Source: Chelonoidis abingdonii
Taxonomy: Eukaryota > Chordata > Testudines > Testudinidae
DNA length: 64,000 bases
Assembly: GCF_003597395.2 (NCBI RefSeq)
Contig: NC_133778.1
Span: forward strand, 10,515,919 to 10,579,918
Direction: 5' to 3'
Shown here piece by piece: positions 10,481 to 21,609 of the stretch (position 1 is its first letter; each line of letters opens with the position of its first letter). The notes beneath the pieces were generated by a model that saw nothing but the letters and a program-made list of their open reading frames with translations, did not search any database and had not been told where the DNA came from. The translations under genes and the position numbers were made by a program.

Positions 10481-12060
10481 TTAAATTGCTCTTTCAAAGC
10501 CTCCTTGAGCCACATAGCTGTTTGCTGAGCTCATCTGATAGCCCTTGTATCTGGCTGTTCAAACTCAGCAGACAGCGGCTCTGCCTCCACTCTCCACCCC
10601 TGCAGCAAGTTTTCCCCCTTTGCTTCCCAAATATTACGCAGGACACAATAGGCAGCTATAACCTTTGGGACTGTTTTCACACGGAGATCCAATCTGGTGA
10701 GTAAACAATGTCAGTGCCCTTACATTCGACTGTCGTTCTGCATATGCTGAGCCTGTAGTTGAATCTTTCCTGGCTGCTGTTGAGATGGCCAGTGCACAGC
10801 TTCATGAGCCAGGGAAGAAAGGGGTAGGCTGGTTCCCAAGGATCACTCCTGGCATTTCAACATCACCAGTGGTAACAATCTATCTGTGGGAAAGAAGGTT
10901 CCCCACTTGTAGCTTTCTGAACAGTCCTGTGTTCTTAAAGATGTGAGTGTCATGCACCTTCTCTGACAAGCCAACACTGATGTCTGTGAAGAATCCCACG
11001 AAATCCACCAGCGCCTGCATAACCATGGAAAAGTAGCCCTTTCTGTTGATGTATTCTGTGGCAAGGACTCTGGGCCAAAATGAGGATGTATGTGCTGTCT
11101 ATTGCGTCACCATAATTCAGGAAACCCATAGCTGGAAAACCATCAATTATGTCCTATTCATTCCCAGAATCACAGTCCTGAATAGCAGGGGACAATTAAT
11201 GGCCCTGCATACATGCATGACAACAGGAGCAGCACCAGAGTTTCTGGCACCCTAGGCAGGATTCAGGGGGCAGCATTTTGTGCGCTCCCAACGGGGCGCA
11301 TGGGAGCTTCCGGTTCCACTCCCACCGCGCCGCCGAAGGACCCTCCGCCAAAATGCCACAGGCGACAGCGGCAGCCATTGAGCTGCTCAGTTGCCTGCCG
11401 CTGTTTTCCGCAGCACGTCGGCAGAAGGTCCTCCTTCAGCGGCACAACAGGAGCAGAACCAGAAGCTCCCGTGCGCCCGTGGGGCATGCACAAAATGCCG
11501 CCCCCCGAATCCTGGTGCCCTAGGCAACTGCCTAAGGTCGCCTAATGGAAGCGCCAGCCCTGCATGACAATGGCCAGTGGATTTTTCCCACTCCAAATGA
11601 CCTCCAACTGACTGATAGCAATCTGGATCACAACTCCTTCTCCACTGTCAGTGCAGCTCTCATTTTGGTGTCCCTGAAGTGGATTCCTGGGGCAAGCTCA
11701 GGACACAGATCTAGGAATGTGGCCTTGCTCATCTGAAAGTTCTGCAGCCATTGTGCATCATCCCAAACCTGCATTACGATACGATCCCGCTAGTCAGTGT
11801 TAGTTTCTTGGGCCCAGAAGTAGTGCTCCACCATTTGCAGCTGCTCCATGAACTCCACCAACCACCCTGAATTGGTTTTCGCTATGTCGCACCACCAACT
11901 GACCACAAAGAAATTGTCATGTTCCCTATGCTCCCTGTTCTTCTTGAGGCTCTGCAAATACTGTAGGATCATGCATCCTGTGCTTGAAACACATGACAGC
12001 AGTGCAGAGCTGTGCAGTTTCCATGTTTCTGTCAGAGATGGTAGACAGTGACAAGTCATG
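10480..12060 (-). pseudogene. PIF/Harbinger nuclease (HARBI1-like transposase), broken
   Basis: On the minus strand the region reads in pieces as a Harbinger DDE nuclease. The N-terminal part lies at about 12060-11580, including the motifs MRAALTVEK and DLCPELAPGI. The middle part at about 11065-10850 has EYINRKGYFSMV, then QALVDFVGFFTDISVGLSEK and HDTHIFKNTGLF. The C-terminal part at about 10760-10560 ends around ENSPKGYSCLLC and EAKGGKLAAG. Harbinger nucleases cut out and reinsert the element; HARBI1 is the domesticated vertebrate relative. The frame shifts several times, stops are present, and a 339-bp hAT MITE interrupts the middle, so it is inactive. Family assignment rests on order and sequence of the motifs; individual catalytic residues were not verified. 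Confidence 0.7.
11224..11562. mobile_element. hAT non-autonomous transposon in the Harbinger nuclease gene (339 bp)
   Basis: The ends begin CAGGAGCAGCACC on the left and, inward from the right, CAGGGCTGGCGCTTCC. A perfect 8-bp target duplication, CATGACAA, lies at 11216-11223 and 11563-11570. The interior contains an inverted pair of GC-rich segments (GCATTTTGTGCG... and GCACAAAATGC), so the element can fold. Its insertion splits the nuclease reading frame. Confidence 0.92.
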
Positions 12061-12406
12061 GCTGGGTTCATAGGAAATTGAAAATAGGCAGGAAAATGAT
12101 GGGATAGAGATATTATGGCATGGGGAGCACTGCATTATGGGAAATTCACCCCTTGCTCCCACACACCCCTGTACAAGTCATTTCTGCCCCACCATGCATT
12201 GTCAAAACTACCCAAAAGACAGTGCTGCACACTCAGGTACCTATCCCTGGTGCACTGCATTGCGTATCAACATGAGCACTCCTGGTGAGTACATGCTGCA
12301 CTGATGCAAGGAGCCACGTAAACATGTGCACAAGTGATATACTAACTGCAGTGGCTATATGCCAACATAACTTGCACCAGCAAAACTTTTTAGCATAGAT
12401 ATGACC

Positions 12407-13122
12407 TAAGACAAGTTGCTATGGCAAGAACGTTACATTCAGCATTCTTCAGTGGGGAGGCGGGGGAAACGACAAAAATGCAGAGCACCTTTTAGGACAA
12501 TTATTTCTGCCCTCTTTCATTTACCCCAGCCTGCTCCCTCCATCACTCTTTAGCCCCACTGTGTACATCTGTCTCATCTCTGCATTTCTCCTTCAATTTA
12601 TGTTAGCTTCTATTTGGTCTCTCTCCATTTTTCCCCTCGTAGCTTCTCTTCAGGAGCGCACACCCTGAACTACTACTCCCCATTCTCTTCTACTCTCAGA
12701 TACCCAATTCTTCCAACCCTGGGCTTTGTTTCTGATCCTCTTCTATCATATTACCTCAGTGAAAGCCCCAAAGAACAGTCTCTCCCAGGGATTTCAGGCT
12801 GCAGATCTTGCCAAGTTCTGATCTGTTCCTCTCCCCAGATGTTGTGTATACCTTCTCTTTGGCTCCCAGACCTGGCAATCATTATGGAGCTCTTAATTGT
12901 GCTACATCAATTGCAGAAGCAATTAGCAAGGGAGAAGCAGCCATCAATTACTACTTATCAGCCATGACAGTAGCCATCAGTGGCCAGAGGTAACAGCTGG
13001 AAAACAACATCCTGAACTCCCATAGAATTATTTCCCCCAGGGATGGTCCCCAGGGCAGGGACTATTTTTTTGTTCAGTGTTTGTACAATCCCTAGCACAA
13101 CAGGGTCCTCCTAGTCCATGAC
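12407..13122. other. Intronic DNA, no gene seen
   Basis: Open frames at about 12614-12993 have no recognisable domain. Nothing distinctive seen. Confidence 0.4.
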
Positions 13123-13483
13123 TAAGGCTAAGTTTTCATCATGGATATTTTTAGTAAAAGTCATGGACAGATCACGGGTAACCAACAAAAATTCAGGGAA
13201 GCCTATCTCTGACTTTCACTAAAAATATCCCTGACAAAAGGGGTTGGCGGGTTGAGCACCCACTGCTGCTGGGGCTCCCAGGTCCCCCACCACTGCGGTG
13301 CATGGGAGCTTGGGGTTCCCCTGCCCGCTGCGGCTGGTCAGCTGCAGGGTCCCCCCACCAAGGCAGGTGCTGGGAGCTGCATGGGCAGGGCTGGCTGGGA
13401 GTGCCAACCACAGGGAAGAAAACATCACGGAGGTCAACGGAAATCACAGATTTCCTGACTTCTGTGACATAATCGTAGCCTTA
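13123..13483. mobile_element. Palindromic MITE with 8-bp target duplication (361 bp)
   Basis: The terminal inverted repeats start TAAGGCTAAGTTTTCATC and, from the right, TAAGGCTACGATTATGTC. The flank TCCATGAC is perfectly duplicated at 13115-13122 and 13484-13491. Inside, ATATTTTTAGTAAAAGTCA and its inverse TGACTTTCACTAAAAATAT form a hairpin near the left end. The 8-bp duplication suggests hAT superfamily, although the TAAGG terminus is unusual for it. A fragment of the same family's right end is at about 31575-31608. Confidence 0.8.
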
Positions 13484-14543
13484 TCCATGACTTGTATTAG
13501 CATTAATAATATTAACCTTGGCACAGGGGATTGGTCAAAGGCAAGCCTACAGATAGATAGTGACCAAAAGGATGGGAGAGAGGCCCCCTTATTTTTAGCA
13601 GAACCTTTTAAAACTTAAGTTAGAGAGGCCATCTTAAACTCCTATATCCACCAATGCATCCCAGAACTACTGATTATGGGAATCCCTAGCTGATAAGAAT
13701 AATTCTGCTAAAATAATGAGTTAGTCATGATATTTAAGTTACTAGATGTTAAAGTTACCACCTCATTCATTCAAACTCATTAAGATCTCATCTAGATTAG
13801 AAAAAAGGTGCTAATTTGAAAGCCACACTATCTAGAATGTTTTAAGTAAGTGATCTTTAAAATATTATTTGCACTTAGTGTACACAGTGTTTAAAACCTT
13901 TAAAAATCAAGTTAGGGGCCATACCCCTGGCCAGCTATGTCTCAATCTACATCAGATGGTCAAAATGGCATCTGGGTTATTTGTGACAGCTGGCTGATAG
14001 CTAGATATTTTTTAGGCTGCAGTGTGATTAGTATGCTAATGATATCCAGTTCCACTTCTTTCACCAAACACAGATTCTACTGTTTCATTCCTTCCCCAAA
14101 GTCTGGCCAAAATAGACACCTACATGAAAATGAACTGGCTGTGATTATCATATCAAGATTGATGTGATATCTTGTTGAAAGTGTAAAACATCTAGTAGAA
14201 TGTGCTGAGACGATCTGCCCCAATTAAAGGAATGCCCACTTATCACCAAAATACTTCACAATCTGGGTATCCTGCTGGATTCATCTCTACTCCTGGATTT
14301 TGAGCCCTTGTCTGCACTACAAAACATATCTGTAGCTGACAAGAAACATCAGCAACAGGTAACAGATACAGTTGAATTGTGTTTAACACTGGTTCAGCTA
14401 TACATATTATGATAAGGTCAGGCCAGATGGCTACAGGAGAGTGTTAGAAGACAGATATATTAGTCCCAGATTAAGTAGATCCCTTTTCCCTGGGTAAGGT
14501 AACAGGGGCAGTTCCAGAACAAGCAGGAACTTGCTGGAACCAA
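13131..14543 (+). repeat. Duplicated segment, clean copy
   Basis: This 1.4 kb stretch is repeated in the same order after the gap, at about 14608-16105, with many single-base indels in the second copy. It holds the palindromic MITE, unique-looking intronic DNA and the first 134 bases of a Gypsy-type LTR (14410-14543). It ends exactly at the run of N. This is probably an assembly artefact; see findings. Confidence 0.85.
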
Positions 14544-14568
14544 NNNNNNNNNNNNNNNNNNNNNNNNN
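14544..14568. other. Assembly gap, 25 N
   Basis: Exactly 25 unknown bases. A fixed 25-N run is a placeholder length and not a measured gap size. Confidence 0.99.
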
Positions 14569-14607
14569 CAGCACAAGCAGGGTCTGGCCTAAGCCAGAGG
14601 ACGAAGG

Positions 14608-16105
14608 CTAGAGTGTTTCATCAGGGATTATTTGTAGAAAGAGCATGACAGATCACGGTGTAACCAACAAATAATGCAGGGAGAGGCCTATCGCTGGACT
14701 TGCACTAAAAGAGATCCCTGACAAAGAGGGGTGCGGTGAGCCACCCACGCGGCTTGGGGCCCCAGGCTGCCCCACCACTTCGGGTGCATGGGACGTGGGT
14801 CCGCTGCCGCTCGGCTGGTCAGCCTGCAGGGGTTCCCTCCCACCAAGGCAGGTGGGACTGCAGGGGGCAGCGCTGGCTGGGAGTGCATAACGCACGGAGG
14901 AATAAAAGGCAGCGACGAGGTCAACAAATGCACAGAGGCCTCGGACGTCGTTGACAAATCGTAGCCTTAGTCCAACTGTGGATGAGCATGAGTATGAATA
15001 TGAACCATTGCACAAGGATTGGCAAAAGCAGCCGTTACAGATGAGATAGTGACTAAAAGAGGGAATGAGCCGCCCGTAGGTAGCAGATACCTTTAAAGAC
15101 TAAGTAGAGAGCCATCTAAACTGCCTGAGTAGCCACCAGATGGCAGGTCCAGAGAAACTACTGTGGATGGAACCCGACTGAATGAGAAATGAATTCTGCG
15201 AATAAAAGGAGTTAATCAGAATAGGAAGGGATATGCGTAATTTATATGTTACCGGGGGTTTTTTTTGTTTTTTTTTTTTTTTTTTTAATCTCTGTTCATT
15301 CATTTGTTTTTCAAAACGCATAACTTCATCAATAGAAAAAAGGTGCAAATTGAAAGCCACATCACTAGAATTTTTTTTAAGTTTATTTTGGATTCTTTTC
15401 TTTTAATATATTTTTTTTGTCTTTATGTGTACATCTAGTTTGTTTATAATTTATCACCTTTAAAATTCTTAATTTTAGGCCTATTTACCCTTGGCAGTTC
15501 TTTAGTCGTCATATCTATTCATCAGATTGTCAATTTATATTTGGCATTTCTGGTTATTTGTGTTACGAGCGGAGCTAGATATTATTTAGTCTTGCATGTG
15601 ATTTTATTGTAGCTAATGATTATCTCATTTTCCACTTCTTTCATCTTTTCAATACACAGAATTGCTATTTCTTTGGTTTCATTTCCTGCCCTCATTATTA
15701 GTTCGGCCAATAATTTATGACACCTATAAAATAACTTGCTGTATATCTGTTTTTATATCAAGATTGAGTGATATCTGTGAAAGTGAAAACATCTAGTAGA
15801 GGCTGAGACGATCTGCCCCAATAAAGGAAAATGCCACTTACACCAAAATCTCACAATCTGGTATCTGCTGGAATGCATCCTACTCCTAGGGGAGCCTTTC
15901 GGCACAACATTGAGGTGCTCAAAGATCTGTAGCTGACAGAAAACTCAGGCAACAGTAACAGATACGTTGAATTGGTTTACACGTGCTCAACATATTCTGA
16001 TAAAGTCAGGCCAATGGCTCAGGAGAGGTTAGAAGACAGATATATTAGTCCAATTTAGTAGATCCCGTTCCTGGGTAAGGTAACAGGGGCAGTTCGAACA
16101 GCAGG
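14608..16105 (+). repeat. Duplicated segment, noisy copy
   Basis: It matches 13131-14543 block by block: GACAGATCACGG, CTGGCTGGGAGTGC, AAAAAAGGTGC(T)AA, GAAAGCCACA, CATCTAGTAGA, GCTGAGACGATCTGCCCCA and AGAAGACAGATATATTAGTC. It carries dense one-base insertions and deletions and runs of extra T (15258-15290, 15360-15420). The noise is spread across both repeat and unique DNA and looks like uncorrected long-read error, not evolutionary divergence. Confidence 0.85.
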
Positions 16106-16640
16106 ACTTCGAACCAACTAAGTAGACAGGCTAATTAGACCCTGGAGCAATTAAGAGAAGTTAAACAATTAGGACAGGCTGGCTTAATCGAGCCCTAGTT
16201 AAAAGACCTCACTGTTTGTATCAGCAGCGAGACTGGAACAAGAGCCAGAGCTGAGGAAGACATATGTGGAGGACTGGAGGCATACAGGCATCAATCAGAC
16301 ATCAGGAGAAAGATCCTGTGGTGAGGATAAAGAAGGTGTTGGGAGGAGGCCATGGGGAAGTAGCCCAGGGAGTTGCAGCTGTCATGCAGCTGTACCAGGA
16401 CACACTCTAGACAGCTGCAGTCCACAGGGCCCTGGGCTGGAACCCAGAGTAGAGGGCAGGCCTGGGTTCCTCCCAACTCCTGATCAGACCTGATCACAGG
16501 AGTGAATTGACCTGGACTGTGGCTTCTACCCGAGGGGAAGGTCTCTGCGCTGTTTCCTGACCCACATGGTGAATCTCTGAGGCAAGCAAATCCGCCAATA
16601 AGCACAGGACCCACCAAGGTAGAGGAGGAACTTTGTCACA
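15998..16640 (+). mobile_element. Solo LTR related to the Gypsy-type element at 46.7 kb
   Basis: It shares GATAAAGAAGGTGTTGGGAG, GGGGAAGTAGCCCAGGGAGT, GTCATGCAGCTGT, CCAATAAGCACAGGACC and the end GTAGAGGAGGAACTTTGTCACA with both LTRs of that element. It starts TGATAAAG and ends in CA. No internal region follows, so it is a solo LTR. A truncated copy of its first part (14410-14543) ends at the N gap. No convincing target duplication was seen. Confidence 0.8.
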
Positions 16641-19358
16641 GTAAAGACAAGGAAATGGTGCTGAACATTGCTTACTCCTGCCTATCTATGCTCACAGCTA
16701 AATCATGTTTCAGCACTGGTTCAACATCAATTCTTGCTGACACCCATTGGGAACAGGGAGTATTTATTTCTTGCACTGTAGACAACACGTGAAGTAAAAA
16801 CCAACTGGATCACTGCCTTTAATGTACACAATTCCCAGGAGACTGGTCACTCCTTCCTGACATACTGTGCAACAGACATCCATAAGTGAAAAACCTCCAG
16901 GCTAAATCAATTAAGGTAACTGTTTCTACTTAAGGCTCCCCATAAAATTCACCCAGAAGCTTTGGCTTGAGCATAGTGCAGCTGCCTGAAGTTGAGTACA
17001 GGCTGAGTCATCATTGTCCCCTCTAAAATAGAAAGAATTTTGAAGAATGTCTCACCGTTGCTCACATTGGTTCAGCTGAACTACTGTTTGCAATGTTAGA
17101 AGCCCTAGTGCATACAGGCTTTTGGCTGCCAACACAGTTTATTAGTTCCCTGTCAATTAAAATTTGCTCCCTGCAGGTCTAAATAATAGGGTGTGAAAAC
17201 CACATCAGCAGCTGAAACCCCATCAACACTAAGGCTCACCACACTGACACCACCTGGTCAGCTGAATTAATGTTAACAGTGGGGAAACTTTCCAGAAATG
17301 TACCTAGTTCAGACAAGATCTGTGCAATGAATGTGCTAGCAAATTATCTTTGAAGCCTCAAATCTTCCAGGACCCAATTACCTGAGACTCCCTCTCCACC
17401 TGTACCCACAGCAATAGTTAAGATCAGCTTGTTTGTTCTGATGCCAGTTCCTTTGATGGCCATCCCCCAGAATATCTCCCTCTGGACCAGTTCAGCTCTG
17501 GTCCTGACATAAGGCTCATTTTATTTAATAATTGGTTGCTGTGGTTGAGATTTGTCTGCTTGCTGCTTTTAGTTCTAATTTCAATTGTCAATTTGGGATT
17601 TGTCACTTGCCTAACATTCAGTTTATTAAAGTTTGTTAGTGACGGTTACAGCAATGGCTGTATCTTTATCACTTTCCCACTGAATGCAGGAGGAAGAATA
17701 TGAATATATATTTCTACATTTTTGTAATAAAGTACATTGTTGCCATGAAGGGTGCTATGAAGATGCATCTGACAGAAAATGAAAGGTTTAAATATAGTGT
17801 TTTACTCCTTTTGTATTATAAGTAGTGATTAGAATGTACTTATACTACATCACCATTTTCCTTTAACACACAGGGCACACAGAACCACACTTATAGCTAA
17901 AACGCAAAGCAAAGCAAAGCAATTCCTCATTTTAACTCTTTCAGCTAGATGCTCTTCGCAAGCTTTCTGAGAGACCTGAACAGTGGTCACAAGCATCTGT
18001 ACCCTGAAGTGAAACCTCCCCCCACCCAGCTACACAAATGAAGGAAGATAGGACATGACTACAGGAAAATGCAAAATTTACAATAAATTGATTCACTGCT
18101 GTGCTGTTGTGTGACAGAATCTAAGCCCTCATTTTAAAACACAGGTTTCTAGCACTATGGTTGGGAAGTAACATGCCCAACACAAAATGAATATAAACTG
18201 ATGTGCTGAGGTCAGTTTCAAGTAATCCTGAAACAATGGGATTGAGAAATATGAACAGTTGCATTTGAACAGACCACGGAACTTCACTGTGACAACTTAC
18301 CGGTCAACACTGAAAAATTCACTAATTGTTTTTAGCAAAAATATCAACCTAACCAGGTTATCCATTATTATATGCGGTGGGACACCTGGGGTAATGAAAA
18401 GCTGTGTAGTGTTGCAAGGATGGGGAAAAGAGGAGTTAAGCCACATCCCACCCTCAAAATGCCAAGTGCTTTGAGATTTTAAAGGCAATATCCTGTACCA
18501 CACAAGATTTGGCAGCAGGAAAATTATTGATTTTAATATAAAAATGCTATATTGATTTTATTATTCATTTTCATATTTAGTTCACTGGCCACTGCCTTTT
18601 TTCCCATTTACACAGAATTGCTCCAAAATTTTTAGTCTGCTGTAGTAGAAATCTGCAGAAACTAGGGGATCTTCCCACAGACTGATATCCAGCTCGCTGC
18701 AGTCTACAATAGCCCCTCAGAGATCAATAAGATGTGCTGCTGAACATTTTTTTTAATCCACATTTCTTACCCACAACTTTCCGTTGACCCGAAATAGGCC
18801 ATAGCATAATCGTCTGAACTGGCTATTTCTTTTTCATTTCAAAGATTTTAATGTTCAAAGATTTCATTTAATCATAGTTGAGAAGTCACTGAGAATTACC
18901 TCCATCCGTCACTTACTTTCAGAACGTGCTTTCCTGTCATAGCCAGTTACCTGTATTTCTGTTAACAAATATTTTCCTTCTGAATCAACTTGATCTTCTC
19001 GTCCAGTTTATTCAGTAATACTAATGCTGTCACCATGTAATCACAATTGATTATTTGATGACTGCGCTGTCAAACACTGGACTTTAGCACTAAATAATAT
19101 AAAAGAATGGTCTACTGACAGAATTTTTTTTGAGGGGAGGGCGCACTACTTGCACCTAAGTGGCTACTAATAACACAAAGTTTGAACTTAACATTTCAGT
19201 GGTTGAATCTCAGATCTGGAGATTACTGCTTATATAACGTACAGTGCACAACAATGTGTGACCAAATAACAGTAATAGCAGTATTAACACATAGCTCTTA
19301 TATAGCACTTTTCACCAGTAGATCTCAACATGCCTAAAATCTGTAATTGTCGTATGCA
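16641..19358. other. Intron 2 DNA, no gene seen
   Basis: AT-rich DNA with scattered short repeat fragments. No exon with good splice sites and recognisable protein was found here on the minus strand, so UBE2F exon 3 is not in this stretch as far as I can tell. Confidence 0.45.
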
Positions 19359-19426
19359 TGTCTCTCTCCCCAATAGAAGTTGGTCCAATAAAAGATATTA
19401 ATTCACCCATCTTGTCTCTTGCAATC
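19359..19426 (-). repeat. Chelonian SINE fragment, reverse orientation
   Basis: It contains AATAGAAGTTGGTCCAATAA and CACCCATCTTGTCTCTTGC, the reverse complement of the SINE body seen at 752-999 and 58770-59030. The head is missing. Confidence 0.7.
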
Positions 19427-19578
19427 TTTAATGCATTTAACTTCACAACACCCTTGTGACGTAAGCAAGCCCTTTTAAAAACACTGATATAAACTCATGT
19501 ACAGCATTTAGTTTTGTCAGTTGATGAAGTAACTATATTTAATGGAACAGCAAATCTTTTAACATAAGGATTAATTAC

Positions 19579-19696
19579 CTTTAACAAGCAATTTATCTCT
19601 AATAGACACTCTCCGAGTAGAATCAGAAGCTGGGTTGGATGTACGGGGCCCTTTGACACCATCATCCCGCTTCAGTTTGCTTGCCAACGTTAGCAT
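19579..19696 (-). CDS. UBE2F: UBE2F coding part of exon 2 (residues 1-39)
   Basis: UBE2F is the E2 enzyme that takes NEDD8 from the UBA3-NAE1 E1 and, with RBX2, passes it to CUL5. Read on the minus strand, this segment begins with ATG at 19696-19694 and encodes [16 protein letters not shown], then [16 protein letters not shown], ending one base into the next codon. This is the N-terminal extension characteristic of UBE2F, which docks on the E1; the catalytic UBC fold lies in later exons outside the window. I compared it with human UBE2F from memory: both ends are nearly identical, with changes in the middle (GPRTSNPA region). The exon (19579-19712) is framed by an acceptor TGTTCCAG (AG at 19714-19713) and a donor GTAATT starting at 19578. 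The intron phase after 39 codons plus one base fits the human break before the glutamate codon. No damage is visible. Confidence 0.93.
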
Positions 19697-19712
19697 TACT
19701 GCTATCTTCAAC
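19697..19712 (-). other. UBE2F: UBE2F exon 2, 5'UTR portion
   Basis: Sixteen bases between the splice acceptor and the start codon. The start context is GCAGTAATGC, with G at -3. Joined to the predicted exon 1, the first in-frame codons upstream run to a TAG (25197-25195), consistent with this ATG being the true start. Confidence 0.8.
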
Positions 19713-19827
19713 CTGGAACACAAGCATCAAAATAAGAGTAGTCACTATAGTTCAAAGTGCCTGATAAGTCACAAAATAGTCAAAAGTTTCAAATTACAAC
19801 TAAATGTAGAGCCAAGTGGTATCCTAC

Positions 19828-20045
19828 AACAGCTTGTCTACACTTGAAAGGCTACAGCAGCATATCTGCACAGTTGTTGCACTTCCATGTAGATGTTATC
19901 TATACCGACAGGAGGAGTTCTCCTATTAGTTCAGTTAATCCACCTCCCCGAGGGGTGGTAGCTAGGTTGACAGAAGAACTCTTCCACTGAGGTAGCACGA
20001 CCTACATAGAGACTTAGGTCAGCTTCACTATGGTGCTCAGGACAA
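19828..20045. mobile_element. Harbinger-type MITE fragment
   Basis: It starts near AGCTTGTCTACACTTGAAA, the family's GTCTACACT end. The interior has GGAGGAGTTCTCC and CACCTCCCCGAGGGGTGGTAGC (a short palindrome) and then CAGAAGAACTCTTCC. The right terminus is missing or diverged near GGTGCTCAGG. Confidence 0.6.
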
Positions 20046-20556
20046 CTTGAGACAATTTCAGGTGTAAATACTAAGGAGTTGGCTTTTACTGCATTAAGTT
20101 ATAGTGCAAGTGATTACAGTACAGAGAGTTCAAAATTGTTTTAACGCATTCAGTAGATTTCACTCTGATTCCAGTGAAGTTTTACTGTGCTAATCAACTA
20201 AAAAATACCACTTCTTGATGTCATTGCCTCCACAGAATTACACAGAAAATGTTTCCTGCGGGGGTGGAGTGGGGTGGTCACAGAATCTTTTTAAGTAATT
20301 ATAAGCATTAGAGGGTATTTGCATATCCCTGGAAGCTAATATTCTATAGATGCTAAGTACTGCATTAAAAAAGAATCCTCTCATCAGTTCTGACCCTGCA
20401 GAGAGGGGACTATCCCCTTGTAGGGAGGGATAATATGAAATCTCCAGTCTTGCTGCAACACTCCCACCAGGCCCTCCCCCACACTTGCCAGCATTCCAAA
20501 CAACTATAGTGGATGGAGACACACCACTCAGATATATGGTGATGAGGGCCATCTAA

Positions 20557-21609
20557 AGCCTGGTCTACACTAGAAAATGAGGTCAATATGACTACATTGC
20601 TGGAGGTGTGAAAAATCCACACCCCTGAGACAGTTAAACTGACCTAACCCCCTATTTAGAAAGTGCACTGTGGGGTGGTAGAGCCCTACAACCTGGTCTA
20701 CACTTAGAAGGTAGGCGGACATAGCTACGGTGGGCAGGGGTGTAGAGGGGAAAAAAACTAACACACCCCTGAAGGATGTAGCTATGCTGACCTCACCCAC
20801 TGAAAAGATTCAGCTATGACAATGGAAAAATGTTTCCATTGGTTTGGCTACATTGCTCAGGGAGGTGGTATTCCTATACTGACTGAAAACCCCTTCTGTC
20901 AAGCTGGGTGTATCTATACCAGGGTGAGCAAACTTTTTGGCCCACGGGCCACATCTGGGTATGGAAACTGTATGGCAGGCCAGGAATGTTCATGAAATTG
21001 TGGGTTGGGGTGGAGAAGGGATTGAGGGCTCTGGGGTGGGGCTGTGGATGAGGGGTTTGGGTTGCAAGGGGGTGCTCCAGGCTGGGACCGAGGGGTTCGG
21101 AATGCAAGAAGGGGATTAGAGCTGGAGAAGGGGGTTGGAGCACAGGAGGGTGTGAGGGGTGCAGGCTCCAGGCGGCACTTCTCTCAAGCAGCTCCCAGAA
21201 GCAGCGGCATGTCCTCCCTCCAGCTCCTACACATAGGCACGGCCAGTCAGCACTGCATGCTATCATGTCTGTAGGTGACACCCCTGCAGCTCCCATTGGC
21301 GGTTCCCGGCCCATGGGAGCTGTATGGGCGGTGCTTGGGGCAGGGGCAGCACACAGAACCCTCTGGCTGCCCCTGCGGGTAGGAGCCGGAAGGGGGGACA
21401 TGCTGCTGCTTCTGGGAAGTGGGGCAAGCCCCTGACCTTACTCCCTGGCTGGACTGGGGCAAGCCCGACTCCACTCTCTGGCAGGAGCTTGAGGGCCGGA
21501 TGCAGCCCCCAGATCATAGTTTGCCCACCCCGATCTATACTATTGAGTTATGCCGGTATAGCTATGGCTATAGCTATTCCAGCATAGTCTCCATAGTGCA
21601 GACAAACCT
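20557..21609. mobile_element. Harbinger-type MITE split by a hAT element
   Basis: The left end AGCCTGGTCTACAC and the right end read inward, AGGTTTGTCTGCAC, are flanked by TAA (20554-20556 and 21610-21612). That is the 3-bp duplication typical of PIF/Harbinger. An internal restart, ACCTGGTCTACACTTAG at about 20692, suggests two related MITEs joined or nested. The hAT element at 20920-21532 lies inside and is therefore younger. Confidence 0.78.
20920..21532. mobile_element. hAT non-autonomous transposon (613 bp), nested
   Basis: The ends are CAGGGTGAGCAAAC and, inward from the right, CGGGGTGGGCAAAC. A perfect 8-bp target duplication, ATCTATAC, lies at 20912-20919 and 21533-21540. The interior begins TTTTTGGCCCACGGGCC and has a G-rich stretch. 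It also carries a GC-rich block with an inverted pair GCAGCTCCCATTGG / CCCATGGGAGCTG, one arm of which contains ATTGG, an inverted CCAAT box. Same family as 37178-37931. Confidence 0.94.

Larger units (their letters stand above)
7156..12406. mobile_element. Decayed autonomous PIF/Harbinger transposon (about 5.25 kb)
   Basis: The left end GGCCTGGTCTACACTA and the right end read inward, GGTCATATCTATGCTA, share 10 of 16 bases. They resemble the ends of the many GTCTACACTA-type MITEs in this window. Inside are the two genes expected of PIF/Harbinger: a MYB/SANT-like ORF on the plus strand in the left half and a DDE nuclease on the minus strand in the right half, both broken. A CR1 3' end and a hAT MITE have inserted later. 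A clean 3-bp target duplication is not visible (TAA is present on the right only), so the exact ends are approximate. Confidence 0.72.

Noticed and set aside
1..19578. UBE2F exon 3
   Set aside because: I looked on the minus strand for the start of the catalytic domain and found no match with splice sites. Intron 2 seems to extend beyond the window.
20874..21401. 175-codon minus-strand frame
   Set aside because: It lies inside the hAT MITE at 20920-21532. Its length comes from GC-rich composition.
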